Positions 11,082-21,600 of a stretch of DNA of 64,000 bases are shown here, in pieces. Within the stretch, counting starts at the first letter, position 1; every line of letters starts with the position of its first letter. The stretch is from Catonia carolina (Eukaryota > Arthropoda > Insecta > Hemiptera > Achilidae), in assembly GCA_035578175.1 (NCBI GenBank), contig JAQMRL010000021.1, forward strand, positions 3,611,823-3,675,822, written 5' to 3'. A program made the position numbers and the translations under genes. Under the pieces are notes generated by a model. It had not been told where the DNA came from. It ran no database searches and saw only the letters and a list, made by a program, of their open reading frames with translations.

Positions 11082-11859
11082 AACAAAATATCTCAAGAAC
11101 GGAACATCGTACGGACTTGAAACTTGAAACTTAAGTTACATATCACTACCGGACCCGACACGAACATTTTCATCAAAATCGGTCAACCGGAAGTAGTAGT
11201 TTATTCGTATAATTTTTCAGTTTTTTGCGATTTTCTCAAAAACTGGTCCTACGATTTTTTTTAAAATCGCCTATTTTACTCAATTTTTTATTCTCTACAA
11301 GATAGGGTAGGCGCCATGTTTGCTGAAATTCTCGGTGAGGCTGTTTTCACGTAAAAACGTTGTTTTTTTAAGATTACAGCTTTAATATGCATTTTAGCGC
11401 AAAACATTATATAATAAATGTTGTAGAGAATTTAAAAACCTACAACTTCTGTTTCAAACATTTTTTTGTATGACGCTTAGTTTAGCAGTAATTAGCGATT
11501 TTCTGATTTTTTCTCACGAAAACGTGTGAAAAATCGATTTTTTTAAGATTTTGGCCTTAGTATGCATTTTACGACAAAAGTGTATATAACTAAATTTATA
11601 GGAAATTTTAAGATCTACAACTTTTATTTAACGTATTTTTCTCTACAGAGCCTAGTTTAGCGTGAAATAGTGATTTTTCGTATTTTTAAGCCAGACTGAG
11701 GTTGATTTTCATTTTGAGTGTTTCACTCATGATTAAAATAAGGTTATGTTTATTGAGGTTAGTTTTTTGTTTATTTCTAATATTTTATTACTAATGTTAA
11801 ATTATATTGTAAATTATTTGCATTGGCAAGAGAAAGTTGTGTGAGTGTTTCACACCAGA
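10874..11859 (+). mobile_element. HLE copy 6, full length
   Basis: Both ends intact. GT tract 11009-11080. Inserted a few bases after the end of the Jockey fragment, within a T-run. Confidence 0.88.
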
Positions 11860-11934
11860 TTTTTCATTGTAAATAATATAATGTTAATATTCGTACGTAG
11901 ACGGTAAAACAGATTTCAATCTGTAGATTTATTT

Positions 11935-12068
11935 TTTTATTTTATTTTATATTTTTGAATAACTGTAAATCTACAATCTGCTCTAATAAAACAATGAGTA
12001 GATGAGTACTAAGTTTAAATCATGAGTAAGTAATACCCCTTTGTATCACTCTATAAAATCTCCCATTT
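11935..12068. repeat. Left copy of a ~135-bp direct repeat around HLE copy 7
   Basis: Almost identical to 13028-13160, with one clear substitution (ATAAAATCTCCC against ATAAAATTTCCC) and a slightly longer T-run. Its right edge is the 5' end of HLE copy 7. Confidence 0.88.
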
Positions 12069-12211
12069 TTACTTTCTCTTGCCTATATGAATATATAGGA
12101 AGGAAAGTATTGTTTTCAAGTCGATTTTTCGAAATCGAGTTTTCACCGGATCTATACGTTTTCAGACCCCCTGAACCCAAAAAACTTGTTTTTAGCGATT
12201 GGTCTGTGTGT

Positions 12212-12250
<39 letters not shown>

Positions 12251-13027
12251 AACAAAATATCTCAAGAACGGAACATCGTACGGACTTGAAACTTGAAACT
12301 TAAGTTACATATCACTACCGGACCCGACACGAACATTTTCATCAAAATCGGTCAACCGGAAGTAGTAGTTTATTCGTATAATTTTTCACTTTTTTGCGAT
12401 TTTCTCAAAAACTGGTCATACGATTTTTTTTAAAATCGCCTGGTTTACTACATTTTTTATGCTCTACAAGATAGGGTAGGCGCCATGTTTGCTGAAATTC
12501 TACGTGAGGCTGTTTTTACGTAAAAACATTTTCTTTTTAAGATTGCGGCTTTAATATGCATTTCAGCGCAAAACGTTATATAACAAAAGTTGTAGAGAAT
12601 TTAAGATTCTACAACTTTTATTTCGAACATTTTTTTGTATAACGCTTAGTTTAGCGGTAATTTGCAATTTTCTGTTTTTTTCTCACGAAAACGTGAGAAA
12701 AATTGATTTTTTAAACATTTCGGCCTTAGTATGCATTTTACGACAAAAGTGTATATAATTAAATTTATAGAAAATTAAAAGATCTACAACTTTTATTTAG
12801 AGCATTTTTCTCTACAGAGCCTAGTTTAGAGAGAAAGAGTGATTTTCCGTATTTCTAAGCCAAAATGAGGTTGATTTTCATTTTGCGTCTTTCACTCATG
12901 ATTAAAATTAGGTTATGTTTTTTGAGGTTAGTTTTTTGTTTATTTCTTATGGTTTATTACTAATGTTAGGTTTATTGTTAATTATTTTCACTGGCAAGAG
13001 AAAGTTGTGTGAGTGTTTCACACCAGA
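12069..13027 (+). mobile_element. HLE copy 7, full length, between long direct repeats
   Basis: Complete copy with GT tract 12204-12246. Its 5' end follows the left 135-bp repeat directly and its 3' CAGA is followed directly by the right 135-bp repeat (13028-13160). Confidence 0.88.
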
Positions 13028-13160
13028 TTTTTTATTTTATTTTATATTTTTGAATAACTGTAAATCTACAATCTGCTCTAATAAAACAATGAGTAGATGA
13101 GTACTAAGTTTAAATCATGAGTAAGTAATACCCCTTTGTATCACTCTATAAAATTTCCCA
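13028..13160. repeat. Right copy of the ~135-bp direct repeat
   Basis: Begins in the T-run after the HLE 3' end and runs to CCCATTTT, after which unique sequence (GTTGAATTG) continues. See 11935-12068. Confidence 0.88.
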
Positions 13161-13209
13161 TTTTGTTGAATTGTTCTTGCCAAGAATGTAAAATAAATTA
13201 CACAATAAT

Positions 13210-13763
13210 ATATTAAAATAAATCTGTAGGGTGTAGTCTGTATAGACTTGTGTGTGTTTCACTGTTTTCTAGGAGATTGATGGCTTCTGGATTCTGATGA
13301 TTTTCAACTCTTGTTTGGTAACTGGTGCAAAATTTCTGTATAGCTTCGTGTACCGTGGGAGTTATCGTGTCTCTGTGCAATATAGTGTTGGATATGTACC
13401 AAGGCGAGTCCATGATGTTTCCAAGTATTTTTGACTGAAACCGTTGAATTATTTCAATGTTACTGTGACTTGCTGTGCCCCAGAGTTGTATCCCATATGT
13501 CCACACAGGTTTAAGTACAGTTTTATAAATTAACAATTTGTTTTGTTCCGATAATTTGGACTTTCTATTAAGTATCCAATATAGCTGTTGGTATTTAAGA
13601 TTTAATTGTTTTCGTTTGCTTCATACGTGAGTCCTACATGTTAGACGCCTGTCCAGATGAAGGCGAAGATATTTTGCCGTATCGGTTTTTGGAATTTGTA
13701 CGTTGTTAAAAAACACTGGTGTACATGTTTCCCGTTTAAGTGTAAACGTGACGAGCAGACTCT
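13210..13763 (-). pseudogene. Jockey-type LINE ORF2 C-terminal fragment
   Basis: The minus frame 13213-13536 reads KTVLKPVWTYGIQLWGTASH, IEIIQRFQSKILGNIMDSPW, YISNTILHRDTITPTVHEAI and NHQNPEAINLLENSETHT. Further upstream in another frame (to 13763) come VTFTLKRETCTPVFFNNVQI and KYLRLHLDRRLT, as expected for the order of this family, so at least one frameshift near 13620 separates them. Same subfamily as 54869-55170, and both begin at the same 3' point (AAATCTGTA). Confidence 0.78.
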
Positions 13764-14147
13764 TTTGTTTATTTGTTTATATACGCCACTTTTTTGCCAA
13801 TAAAGTAGGTTCCTTATAAATATTTTATAAATAGAAACTTCGATAAAGTGAAACGCTGTTTTTTTCTTTTTATGACTGCTCCTTACATTAAGTGAGATTA
13901 CTCGGCCGTAACCATATTGCCTAAAAAATAGTATTTGTTTACCATAAAAGTTTTATTTTATTGTGATGACGGATGTGCAGAGCAATTGTCCACAAAAAGA
14001 ACAACTTTTCTCTTTTGCTTAGAGATATTTTTATCTCGTACCATTTTCACCTATTTTAAAACTGCTTCGTCCACATCATCGTATTTACGTATTTTTTATC
14101 GTACTCTTACTGGATGCCGATATTAAGTGGCGAGTTGAAATCTTTAC

Positions 14148-14172
14148 ATTTTGGTGGCCCTGAAAAGGGCCG
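14148..14172 (-). promoter_or_regulatory. Histone-type mRNA 3' stem-loop
   Basis: On the minus strand GAACGGCCCTTTTCAGGGCC followed by ACCA. The 6-bp stem GGCCCT/AGGGCC, four-base loop TTTC, AAC upstream and ACCA downstream fit the consensus of replication-dependent histone mRNA 3' ends, where SLBP binds. It lies about 29 nt after the stop (14201-14203) of a GC-rich minus frame. I do not recognise histone coding sequence upstream. Confidence 0.65.
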
Positions 14173-14200
14173 TTCAAGCGGTGGTCGTCTTGGAGAAGCG

Positions 14201-14725
14201 TCAGTCGTAGTCGTTGTGGCTGTCGGAGGCTGGGTGACACGGCATGTCGTCGTCTAGCGGAGACGTCATCTTCTTCCTTCGCAGTAGTGCGTCGATTGCT
14301 GCATCGTCGGGTCCGGTGGGCGTAAGCCTTGGGCGAGGGACCGCTGTGGGCGATGACGGTCCGGTCGACGGCTTATGCTGTTGGGTTGGCGAGTGGAAGC
14401 ATCATCTGCTCTCTTGCGGGGTCGTCGATGAGTCTTCGTTGGAATCCGGTAGCCGTGTGCCGATGGTGGACGTCTTGTCTGCTGTCTGGATCGGAACCGA
14501 ATCTTTTGGCTCAGTGCAGCGTTTTTTTTTATAGTTGCCGAGAGCGCTGTGGTGTTGTGTTAACCTTAGCGACAAAAGCCTCTGTCGGTACGCCGCCACA
14601 GGCCTACCGCCCCTTTCGGAACTATTGGCGGTTCCCTCTGTCGCTACGTCAGAAGCTTTGTAGCCGGCAGCACAGTACTTAATCAAAGGCGTCGACGGTG
14701 ACAGTACATAGTATAAAAGTATCAC
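14201..14725 (-). pseudogene. Unrecognised GC-rich reading frame ending before the stem-loop
   Basis: The minus frame 14725-14402 (107 codons) stops at a TGA, and the same frame then continues to a second stop at 14201-14203. Content is rich in Ser, Pro, Thr and Arg, for example KPSTGPSSPTAV and DDAAIDALLRRKKMTSPLDD near the end. Base composition differs sharply from the AT-rich surroundings, which suggests it came from elsewhere. A TATA-like CTATAAAAA lies at about 14527-14535 on the minus strand. It matches no core or linker histone that I know. It may be a decayed retrocopy or part of an unknown element. Confidence 0.35.
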
Positions 14726-14780
14726 ACTACTCTTGTACGTTGATCACAGTGGTCAACGTAAACGTACTGTACTGTCACGT

Positions 14781-14804
14781 TGCTCTCTCTCTCTCTCTCT
14801 CTCA
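14781..14804. repeat. (CT)n microsatellite
   Basis: About 11 CT units. Just upstream, 14738-14759 holds a short inverted repeat CGTTGA/TCAACG. Confidence 0.8.
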
Positions 14805-15029
14805 ATGTTTTTGATTGACTAGTGTGTGACGGGAGGGCTATATTGAGTTATAATTACATTTTCACTAAAATTAAGTTCCGATATATTATAGAATTTTTTT
14901 TCAATATATTGAAAAACCGTGTCAGAAATGTTTTTCCATTAAAATTTCACGGGACTAAGTAAATACTTCGAAATATAGAGAATTTCGATGTGCAGAAGTT
15001 AGATAAATAGAGGTCCAACTGTACATATA

Positions 15030-15435
15030 TTATTCTGGTAAGTTTTCTTGTTATTTTGATGTGTAATATGATAAGGTTTGTGTTTAAAAGAAAATGTTTA
15101 ATAATTTTTTTATGGTTCAGTGACTCACCTGCTAAAAATTCCCTACAGGTTTTGGAAAATGTTATTACCGGTTGTATGATTAAATTAATTTCTTTTATTG
15201 GTCATAAGTTATCTTCTAAGTACGTTAGTATACCATAGAATTGATTATAAAAATTTCTAAACTGAAAATAATAATTACTTGTGCAGTGAAACAACAAACG
15301 GTTTTTGTTTGTAAACTTTTTTTGGCACTTTTAATTGAAATTTAGTATCTGTTATTAAATTAATATAATAATTTCTAAATGTTAAGCTAATGTTCCATAA
15401 TTTAATTTACTTGAAGGAGCGTGCAGTCATCACCA
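15030..15435. other. AT-rich spacer, nothing recognised
   Basis: A 60-codon frame at 15056-15238 has no recognisable motif and is probably chance. Confidence 0.5.
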
Positions 15436-15945
15436 CAGTCCTACAGTTGGCCAAGAAGATCTCTTGGCCAGAGGCGCTTCAAACGTCTGCGCTGAGCACC
15501 CGGTATCACCCTAGTGTACATGTTTTGTATGAGAGGGTTGTCATCTAATTCAAATTTATCATGCATCTTCTTGTACAGTTGTTCTGCGACATCAGTTACG
15601 TATGGGATTTGTAAGTCTTTGTGCAACATTTAGTTTCTGATGTATTGCGTTATCGTTCGTAGAATCTTGTTCTGAATCGCTTGTATACGTTTCGTGTGTG
15701 AAGGTTTAGCAGATCCCCAAAGTTGAACTCCATATGTCCAGATTAATCTTAAGACTGTCTTGTAGATTGTTAAATTGTGTGACATGTTTAATTTAAAACG
15801 TCTATCGAGTAAGCATTTCAGTTGACACAAGCGTGTTTTGAGTTTGTGGTGAGTGTGTGTAACATGTGCCACAAACTAAACTTTAACATGTTTAACATGT
15901 ACCACTAACATGTTTGTAAACTAAATTAAATTTTATAAGTATCTT
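15436..15945 (-). pseudogene. Jockey-type LINE ORF2 C-terminal fragment, first of a duplicated pair
   Basis: Minus frames 15630-15872 and 15441-15629 together read KTVLRLIWTYGVQLWGSAKP, IQAIQNKILRTITQYIRN, then HKDLQIPYVTDVAEQLYKKM, DNPLIQNMYTRVIP and RRLKRLWPRDLLGQL. One frame break falls at about 15630. The part 15664-15945 is repeated at 16189-16290 plus 20731-20878, on the other side of an HLE fragment, at roughly 90 percent identity. Confidence 0.78.
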
Positions 15946-16188
15946 TTACTTTCTCATGGCTATATGAATATATAGGAAGGAAAGTATTGTTTTCATGTCG
16001 ATTTTAACAAATACATTATTCACCGGATCTACACGTTTTCAGACCCCCTGAACCCCCACAAACATGTTTTTAGCGATTGGTCTGTGTGTGTGTCTGTGGG
16101 TGTGCGTGTGTGAACAGAATATCTCAAGAACGGAACAACGTACGAACTTGAAACTTGACACTTAAGTTACATACCACTACCGGACCCG
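15946..16188 (+). mobile_element. HLE fragment (5' half) between duplicated Jockey segments
   Basis: Starts TTACTTTCTCATGGC and runs through a short GT tract to ACTACCGGACCCG, where it is cut. The repeated Jockey segment begins right after the cut. Confidence 0.8.
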
Positions 16189-16290
16189 TACTGAATCGCT
16201 TGTATACGTTTCGTGTGTGAAGGTTTAGCAGATCCCCAAAGTTGAACTCCATATGCCCAAATTGGTTTTAAGACTAACTTGTAGATTGTT
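16189..16290 (-). pseudogene. Duplicated Jockey segment, first part
   Basis: Near copy of 15664-15767 (GAATCGCTTGTATACGTTTC and GTTTAGCAGATCCCCAAAGT shared). It continues at 20731 after the I-type LINE. Confidence 0.8.
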
Positions 16291-16454
16291 TTTTTTTTTT
16301 ATTATTTGTTTAAGGTCGCATCAACAATAAAGTCATTAGCGACCACAATTACATAACAATCTTAAATTAACAAAATTTACATAACAAAATTTGAATTAAA
16401 ATGTCTTGAGTGAACAAAATTTGAAGAATGACTTGTGTAAACAAAATTTGGATT

Positions 16455-17736
16455 AAAATACATTGTGTAACTGTAACTCCGTAAGGTATAAAACCACATT
16501 CTGTATACTCTTGATGTCCGTCAGCATGATTTTCGTATTTTGTGTTAAGTTATACTTTTCTCGTAGATTAAGTAATCCTGGACATTTTATCAGTAAGTGT
16601 ATTATCGTCAATGTAGTATCGTTGCAAAAATAACAGGTCGGTGCATCAGTCTTTTGAAGAAGGTATTTGTGTGTGAGACTAGAATGTCCAATTTGTAGGC
16701 GTGTTATAAGTACTTGATTTTGTCTGCAACTTTGTGGTATTAATACGTCATGTGTGTTTTCCCTGAAGTCGTGTAGTTACTGCGATGTCCTTTCCATTCA
16801 TCGTTCCACACTCCTTGTGTCGTCTTGAGAACAAATTTTGACAAATCAACATGTGAGACAGCATGATCATGAAACATTTCTTTTATGGCTTGTTTGGCAG
16901 CATTGTCTGCCTGCCTTCTCGTTTCCTGATATACTAACGTGTGCTGGAGTCCATACAAATTCAATTGTGTTATTAATTTTTGTATTTGACACTAAAAGCC
17001 TAACTATTTCTTTAATTATCGGTTCTTTAGTATTTAAATTAGAAATGCTTTCTAGAACACTTTTAGAATCGGTAAAAATTACGAATTTGGAATTTCGAGA
17101 ATGAGATGCAATTTCCAGAGTTTTATAAATAGCATAGGCTTCACAAAAGAATACAGAAGATACGTTATTCATTTTGTAAAGAATTTCTGAATCAGGAAAC
17201 ACGATTCCACAGCCACAACCTTCAGTTGTAAGTGAACCGTCTGTGTAAACACTTATGTAGTCTTTGAATCTAGCAGTTATTTTTTGAAACAGAGGCCTGA
17301 AGACAGCACAATGGTGGTTTTGTTTTCCAAGAACACTAAGACTTAAATCAGGTATTGGAAGTTTTAGAAGCCATGGTGGTTCATCGGGTTGACAAACTTC
17401 AAAAACATTTGAAAGACGTATATTTAATTCCTTGAGGTAGGTGTCTACGCGATCATCTAAAGCTTTCGGGAATCTCGCTCTTTTTCCGGTAGATGTTTGG
17501 TTTCCTATGGATATTGAACTATATACTGGGTTCTTCGGTGTTGTAGATATTTTGACTGCAAATTTGATGCATAAGTATTTTCTGCGATATGACAACGGTA
17601 TGTCATTGCTTTCGGCAATGATACTTTCCACCGGGCTGGTCCTGAACGCACCCAGAGCCATTCGCAAACTTGTTGTGTGAATAGAGTTTAAAGAATTTTT
17701 AACTGATTTTTGTGCAGTCATAAACAATCGAACCAT
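16455..17736 (-). pseudogene. I-type LINE ORF2, RNase H and C-terminal cysteine region (frameshifted)
   Basis: Minus frame 16867-17736 continues ORF2 after a frameshift at about 17700-17735: IHTTSLRMALGAFRTSPVES, then RNase H with YTDGS (Asp), FFCEAYAIYK (Glu), IFTDSKSVLE (Asp) and VWTPAHVSISGNEKAG (His). A second frameshift near 16910 moves to frame 16740-16964 (DNAAKQAIKEMFHDHAVSHV), which supplies the last acidic residue. A third near 16770 leads to VLIPQSCRQNQVLITRLQIG, then CYFCNDTT with a spaced HLLIKC (CCHC-like), ending at a stop about 16455. Four conserved RNase H acid/His positions are thus visible but spread over frames. Confidence 0.75.
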
Positions 17737-20197
17737 AATCCAATTTGTTTCTAATTAAAGCCCTGTAAGTATTTAAAATTATACGTTTATCAGCTCCCCA
17801 ACTGCATGACGAAAGTAATTTAATTATATTCATTCGTTGTAAACAGTCGGCTTTAAGTTTTTTAATGTGAGAAACCCACGTAAGTTTCTCGTCAAATACC
17901 ATACCTAGTATTCTAATTTCATTTTTCTGTTTAATTTCATGGTTACCTATAAAAAGCTGCGTATGTTCATCCGATGAGTGTTTTCGGGAGAAAATAATAT
18001 AATCTGATTTAGTCAGTGAAATATTGAATCCGTTATTCAACGCCCATTTCTGTATATCACTCAGCGTTTTCTGTAAACAGTGTTGAGTTGTTTGGACGAT
18101 TTTACCTCTAATAGTAACAGTCACATCATCTGCAAATATGTAGCATTTTACTGGCGGTGATATTAATTTAGTTATATCATTTATAGCAACAAGAAATAAA
18201 GTTACACTCAAAACGGATCCTTGAGGAACACCATTTCCTACAACAAATTTTCTTGACAGACTTCCATTAGCCCTGACCATTTTGACCCTGTTTTGTAAAA
18301 AATTTGAAATGAAGTTTAGGATCGGTCCGTTAACACCAATTTCACTTAATATCTTTACAATTCTGTACTTCCAAACCATACCGTATGCATTCTCCATACC
18401 CAATGCAACTGCAATTAGGTGTTCACCAGATTCAAAAGCATTACATATGTCGGTTTGTAGATTAACAAGATGATCTAAAGTAGATCTATTTTTTCTGAAT
18501 CCACTTTGAAATTTAGATAGAAAGCTAATGTTGTCTAAGTACCAAACTAGCCGATTATTTAATATCCTTTCTAGAAGTTTACATAATGTGGAAGTTAATG
18601 CAATCGGTCGATAACTCTCTGCTTTACTATGATCTTTATTTGGTTTAGGAACTGGAACTACAATAGCTTCCCTCCAAATGGCCGGAAAGAGACCGTGTGA
18701 TAAGATTCTGTTATAAATGTCTAATAGAAATAGTATGGCATTATCAGGTAAATTCTTCAAAAATATATTAAAAATACTGTCAGGTCCAGGACTTGAATTA
18801 CGTAATTTTGAAATGACATTTTGGATCTCGCTGTAAAGAATAGTAGAATTAAGAGGATGATTTAAGATGTTGGCTCCATCGTCAGTGACTTCGTTAATAT
18901 TGAGTTCAGTATTACTTTTAATTTCTAAAAATTTCGCATTATATTTAGCGTCACTTGAACTTTGAGCAAAGGTGTCGGCTAATAAATTGGCAATCTCATC
19001 TGGATGTGTGATTATTTTACGGTTAGTATTTACAAGACATAAAATATTAGTAGAACATTTAATACCTCTTATTTGTTTTATTTTATTCCACGATTCAACG
19101 GAGTTTGAACTGGTCATTGAGGAGATGAAATCACTCCATGACTTACGTTTCTTTAATTTAAACAATGTTCTCGTATACAACCTACACCTTTTATACTCAG
19201 TAAAATTTATCTGAGTTGGGTGGCGTTTATATTTATTGAATGATTTCTTGAATTTTTGTAGAGACTCCTTGCATTCATCATCCCACCATGGGACTTGCCT
19301 TTTACGGATTTTTCCTGAAGTTTTCGGTATATTTTTAACTGCTGCTTCTAAGATTATACTAGTAAAACAACTAATTTCATCATCTATTGTTCTTTCTTCT
19401 TGTGTATGAGAGGTGGGCTTAAATATTTCCTCAATTTTTAATGATATGTCATGTCGGAATTTTTCCCAATCGGCCTTACCAAAAATCCATTTCTGATTAA
19501 TCGTATCAAATGTATCTCTAGATCCAATGTCAATAATGATCGGAAAGTGGTCACTACCATACAACTCGGATTCAGTTCTCCATTCAAGCTGATGAGCAAC
19601 TGACGCACTGCAAAGGGTAAGATCTATTGCACTAAAGACTCTATAACTGCTGTTGAAATTAGTAGGTTTCTTCTTATTTAAAAGAACCACATCAGTGTCT
19701 TCCAATAATTGTTCAATAATATTACCTCTGGCGTCATTTTTATGAGAACCCCAAGCATAGTTGTGAGAGTTAAAATCTCCGGCGATTAAAAACGGTTTTG
19801 GTAGTTGGTGGATTAGATTATTCAACTCGGTGGATGAGAGCTTGTACTGGTTAGGTAAGTAGATGTTACAAATTGTAATGGAACCTATTGGAAGAAGAAC
19901 GGATACAGCGACGGCTTCGATGTTAGAATTTAATTTAATTTCAGAAGTTTTGAATTTTTTATGAATATACATGGCCACACCTCCACTAGCGTGTAGAACA
20001 TTTACTCTATTTCTAAAAAAGATAGAATAATTATTAGAAATAGGTGCAAATAGATCATCTTTAAAATTTGTCTCTTGTAGACAGATTGCAATCGGATTAT
20101 GTTTATTAATAAGTAGTTGGAGAAACTCTTTTTGCTGGTAAAAACCATTGATATTCCATTGAAGGATGGAATATGTAGAATTATAACTTCCTGTCAT
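17699..20197 (-). pseudogene. I-type LINE ORF2, AP endonuclease and reverse transcriptase
   Basis: 832 codons. The first 225 residues are an AP-type endonuclease: LQWNING, CLQETNF, GGVAMYI, LIAGDFNSHNYAWGS and ELYGSDHFPI. About residues 480-760 are the RT: VVPVPKPNKDHSKAESYRPI, FQSGFRKNRSTLDHL, NGVPQGSVLSVTLF and the catalytic box CYIFADDVTV. Motif A, normally FDxxxAYD, reads ALGMENAYGMVW, so both aspartates are glycine and the RT should be inactive. The frame ends at 17699 by a frameshift into the downstream RNase H frame. The start Met at 20197 lies 70 bp after the ORF1 stop. Confidence 0.85.
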
Positions 20198-20266
20198 TTT
20201 AGAACATAAAAACTTCAGTGATTAAATAAAAACAATTTTGAAAATCGAGAAATATATATTCAACAA

Positions 20267-20718
20267 TTACGACGAATCGCAGTCTAGTAAAGATAGTAGA
20301 GAACTGTCACCTTCTAAGTTGGCACTTTTTACTGGAATTTCCATACTTGAGTTATTCGATCCATCTATCGCTGATTTTAGTGCCTTTTGTAATTTAGTAA
20401 ATTTAGTTTTAAGGGATCTTCCGTTTAAAGAAGGATAAGTATCATTAAGAAGAATCAAAACTTTAGATAGGTCAGAGGTATATTCCTTTATAATGCCTAC
20501 AGGATTGGAGGAACCGTAAGTCCTTTCAAGGAGGCTCTTTAATTGCATGTAGTCAAGAACGTAGGGGTTGTCTTTGCTACTGAGAATGTCCTTCAGAGGA
20601 CTTAACTGGTCTTCTATTACTTTAGAAAAGTGATCACCCTTCTCCTTTTTAATCTTCTTTTTCATCGGTCTAGTTAGGGTATACCCTTCTTCTGTCGATG
20701 AATCGATATTCGACGAGT
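20267..20718 (-). pseudogene. I-type LINE ORF1, C-terminal remnant
   Basis: The frame is open from the LINE 5' boundary (20718) to the stop at 20267, about 150 codons. It is lysine-, serine- and leucine-rich, with IKKEKGDHFSKVIEDQLSPL and SLLSLLDCDSS at the end. No zinc knuckle is left. I call it ORF1 from its position just upstream of ORF2. The internal Met at 20665 is only the first ATG in the truncated frame. Confidence 0.6.
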
Positions 20719-20730
20719 TTGTAGATTGTT

Positions 20731-20878
20731 AATTTGTGTGACTTGTTTAATTTAGAATATCTATCGAGTAAGCTTGTCAGTTGATAGAAACGTGTTTTCA
20801 GTTTGTGGCGTGTGTGTGTGTAACATGTGCCACAAAAATGTTTGTAAACTAAATTAAATTTTATAAGTTTCGTTTTGT
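20731..20878 (-). pseudogene. Duplicated Jockey segment, second part
   Basis: Continues the copy begun at 16189 after the LINE target duplication. Matches 15768-15940 (CTATCGAGTAAGC, GTAACATGTGCCACAAA, AAACTAAATTAAATTTTATA), with a deletion of about 30 bp. Confidence 0.75.
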
Positions 20879-21600
20879 TAATTGTTAGTTTGAATCCGAT
20901 GGCACCCTGCAGTGAATTTTACTGTATATTTTCTACTGAAGAGTCAGTTTAAACAGTTTTATGTCCTACTGGGAAAATAAATAACCAATTAATATATTGA
21001 TGGTTACCACAACCGCGTTACTAGATAAACGTCTTCCACTGCATCGTTTTGTTTAAATAGTGTAATAATTAAATTACCGTACCGCAGTTAACATGTTGAT
21101 AAATACCTCTGTGTGTACTGAAACAGGATGTTGTAAACGGAATTCAGATTAATAGTTATTGAAATGGTTTCTACCGTTTACTGAATTTAATTCTACCCGA
21201 CTCCGTCAGATTGACGCCTGATAAAATACCCTACATCCCTTTCCATTTTATCTCTATTTACACTTTAAGGTTTACACATTGAAAAGAGATAAATAACGTT
21301 TTTTTATTCAAAAGGTAAAACACTATTATGCAGGCTAATTCCTCATTTATTCACATTCTAAGACAATTAATATTTTTGATAAACAAAGCAATTTTTTGTA
21401 ACCTCCGATCGGTTATAAAAATAAAACTAATGAGATTAATAAAACAAATTTTTTGACGCTTTATTGAAAATTTATAATATTTAGACTTTATAATATTTCT
21501 AAGGGGATTTAAAACGCTTATTCTGTCTTGATCACAAATTTTCTAAAAATTCGTATGTGTATTGAAATTTAATAAAATTATATTTTATAAAAATATAATC
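20879..21600. other. About 720 bp without recognised content
   Basis: AT-rich. No frame over 60 codons, repeat or RNA that I can support. The first 100 bp could be decayed upstream Jockey coding sequence. Confidence 0.4.

Larger units (their letters stand above)
13790..15029 (-). pseudogene. Tigger/pogo deletion derivative carrying a GC-rich insert
   Basis: The right end, complement of 15005-15027, is CAGTTGGACCTCTATTTATC next to TA, a Tigger-type terminus. The left terminus is poorly preserved; only CTTCGATAAAGTG-like sequence is seen near 13835. Minus-strand frames at about 13960-14090 give KYDDVDEAVLK then MVRDKN (the end of the helix-turn-helix region) joined directly to SKQKRKVVLFVDNCSAHP, the block around the second catalytic Asp of the DDE domain. 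So several hundred bases between DNA-binding and DDE parts are missing. The element is inactive. A GC-rich block (about 14148-14760) separates this part from the right end. Confidence 0.6.
16291..20718 (-). mobile_element. I-clade-type LINE, 4.4 kb, 5'-truncated, inside the Jockey segment
   Basis: Bounded by a perfect 12-bp target duplication TTGTAGATTGTT (16279-16290 and 20719-20730). The poly(A) tail is the T-run at 16291-16300. On the minus strand it carries the end of ORF1 (20718-20267), a 69-bp spacer, ORF2 with endonuclease, RT and RNase H, and a 3' UTR whose end (TTGTTGATGCGACCTTAAAC) resembles the 3' end of one SINE-T. The RNase H domain points to the I group rather than Jockey. Truncation inside ORF1 is usual for target-primed reverse transcription. 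Confidence 0.85.

Noticed and set aside
10828..11082. Recurring peptide FEIEFSPDLYVFRPPEPKKH in many frames
   Set aside because: It is the translation of the conserved HLE block beside the microsatellite. The frame ends at different places in each copy and the opposite strand is equally open, so it is not a gene.
14244..14534. Plus-strand 96-codon frame
   Set aside because: It is the antisense of the GC-rich minus-strand frame that ends before the stem-loop; low stop frequency there follows from GC content.
16838..19214. Plus-strand frames within the I-type LINE (16838, 17441, 18282, 18972)
   Set aside because: Antisense of the LINE ORF2, no motif.
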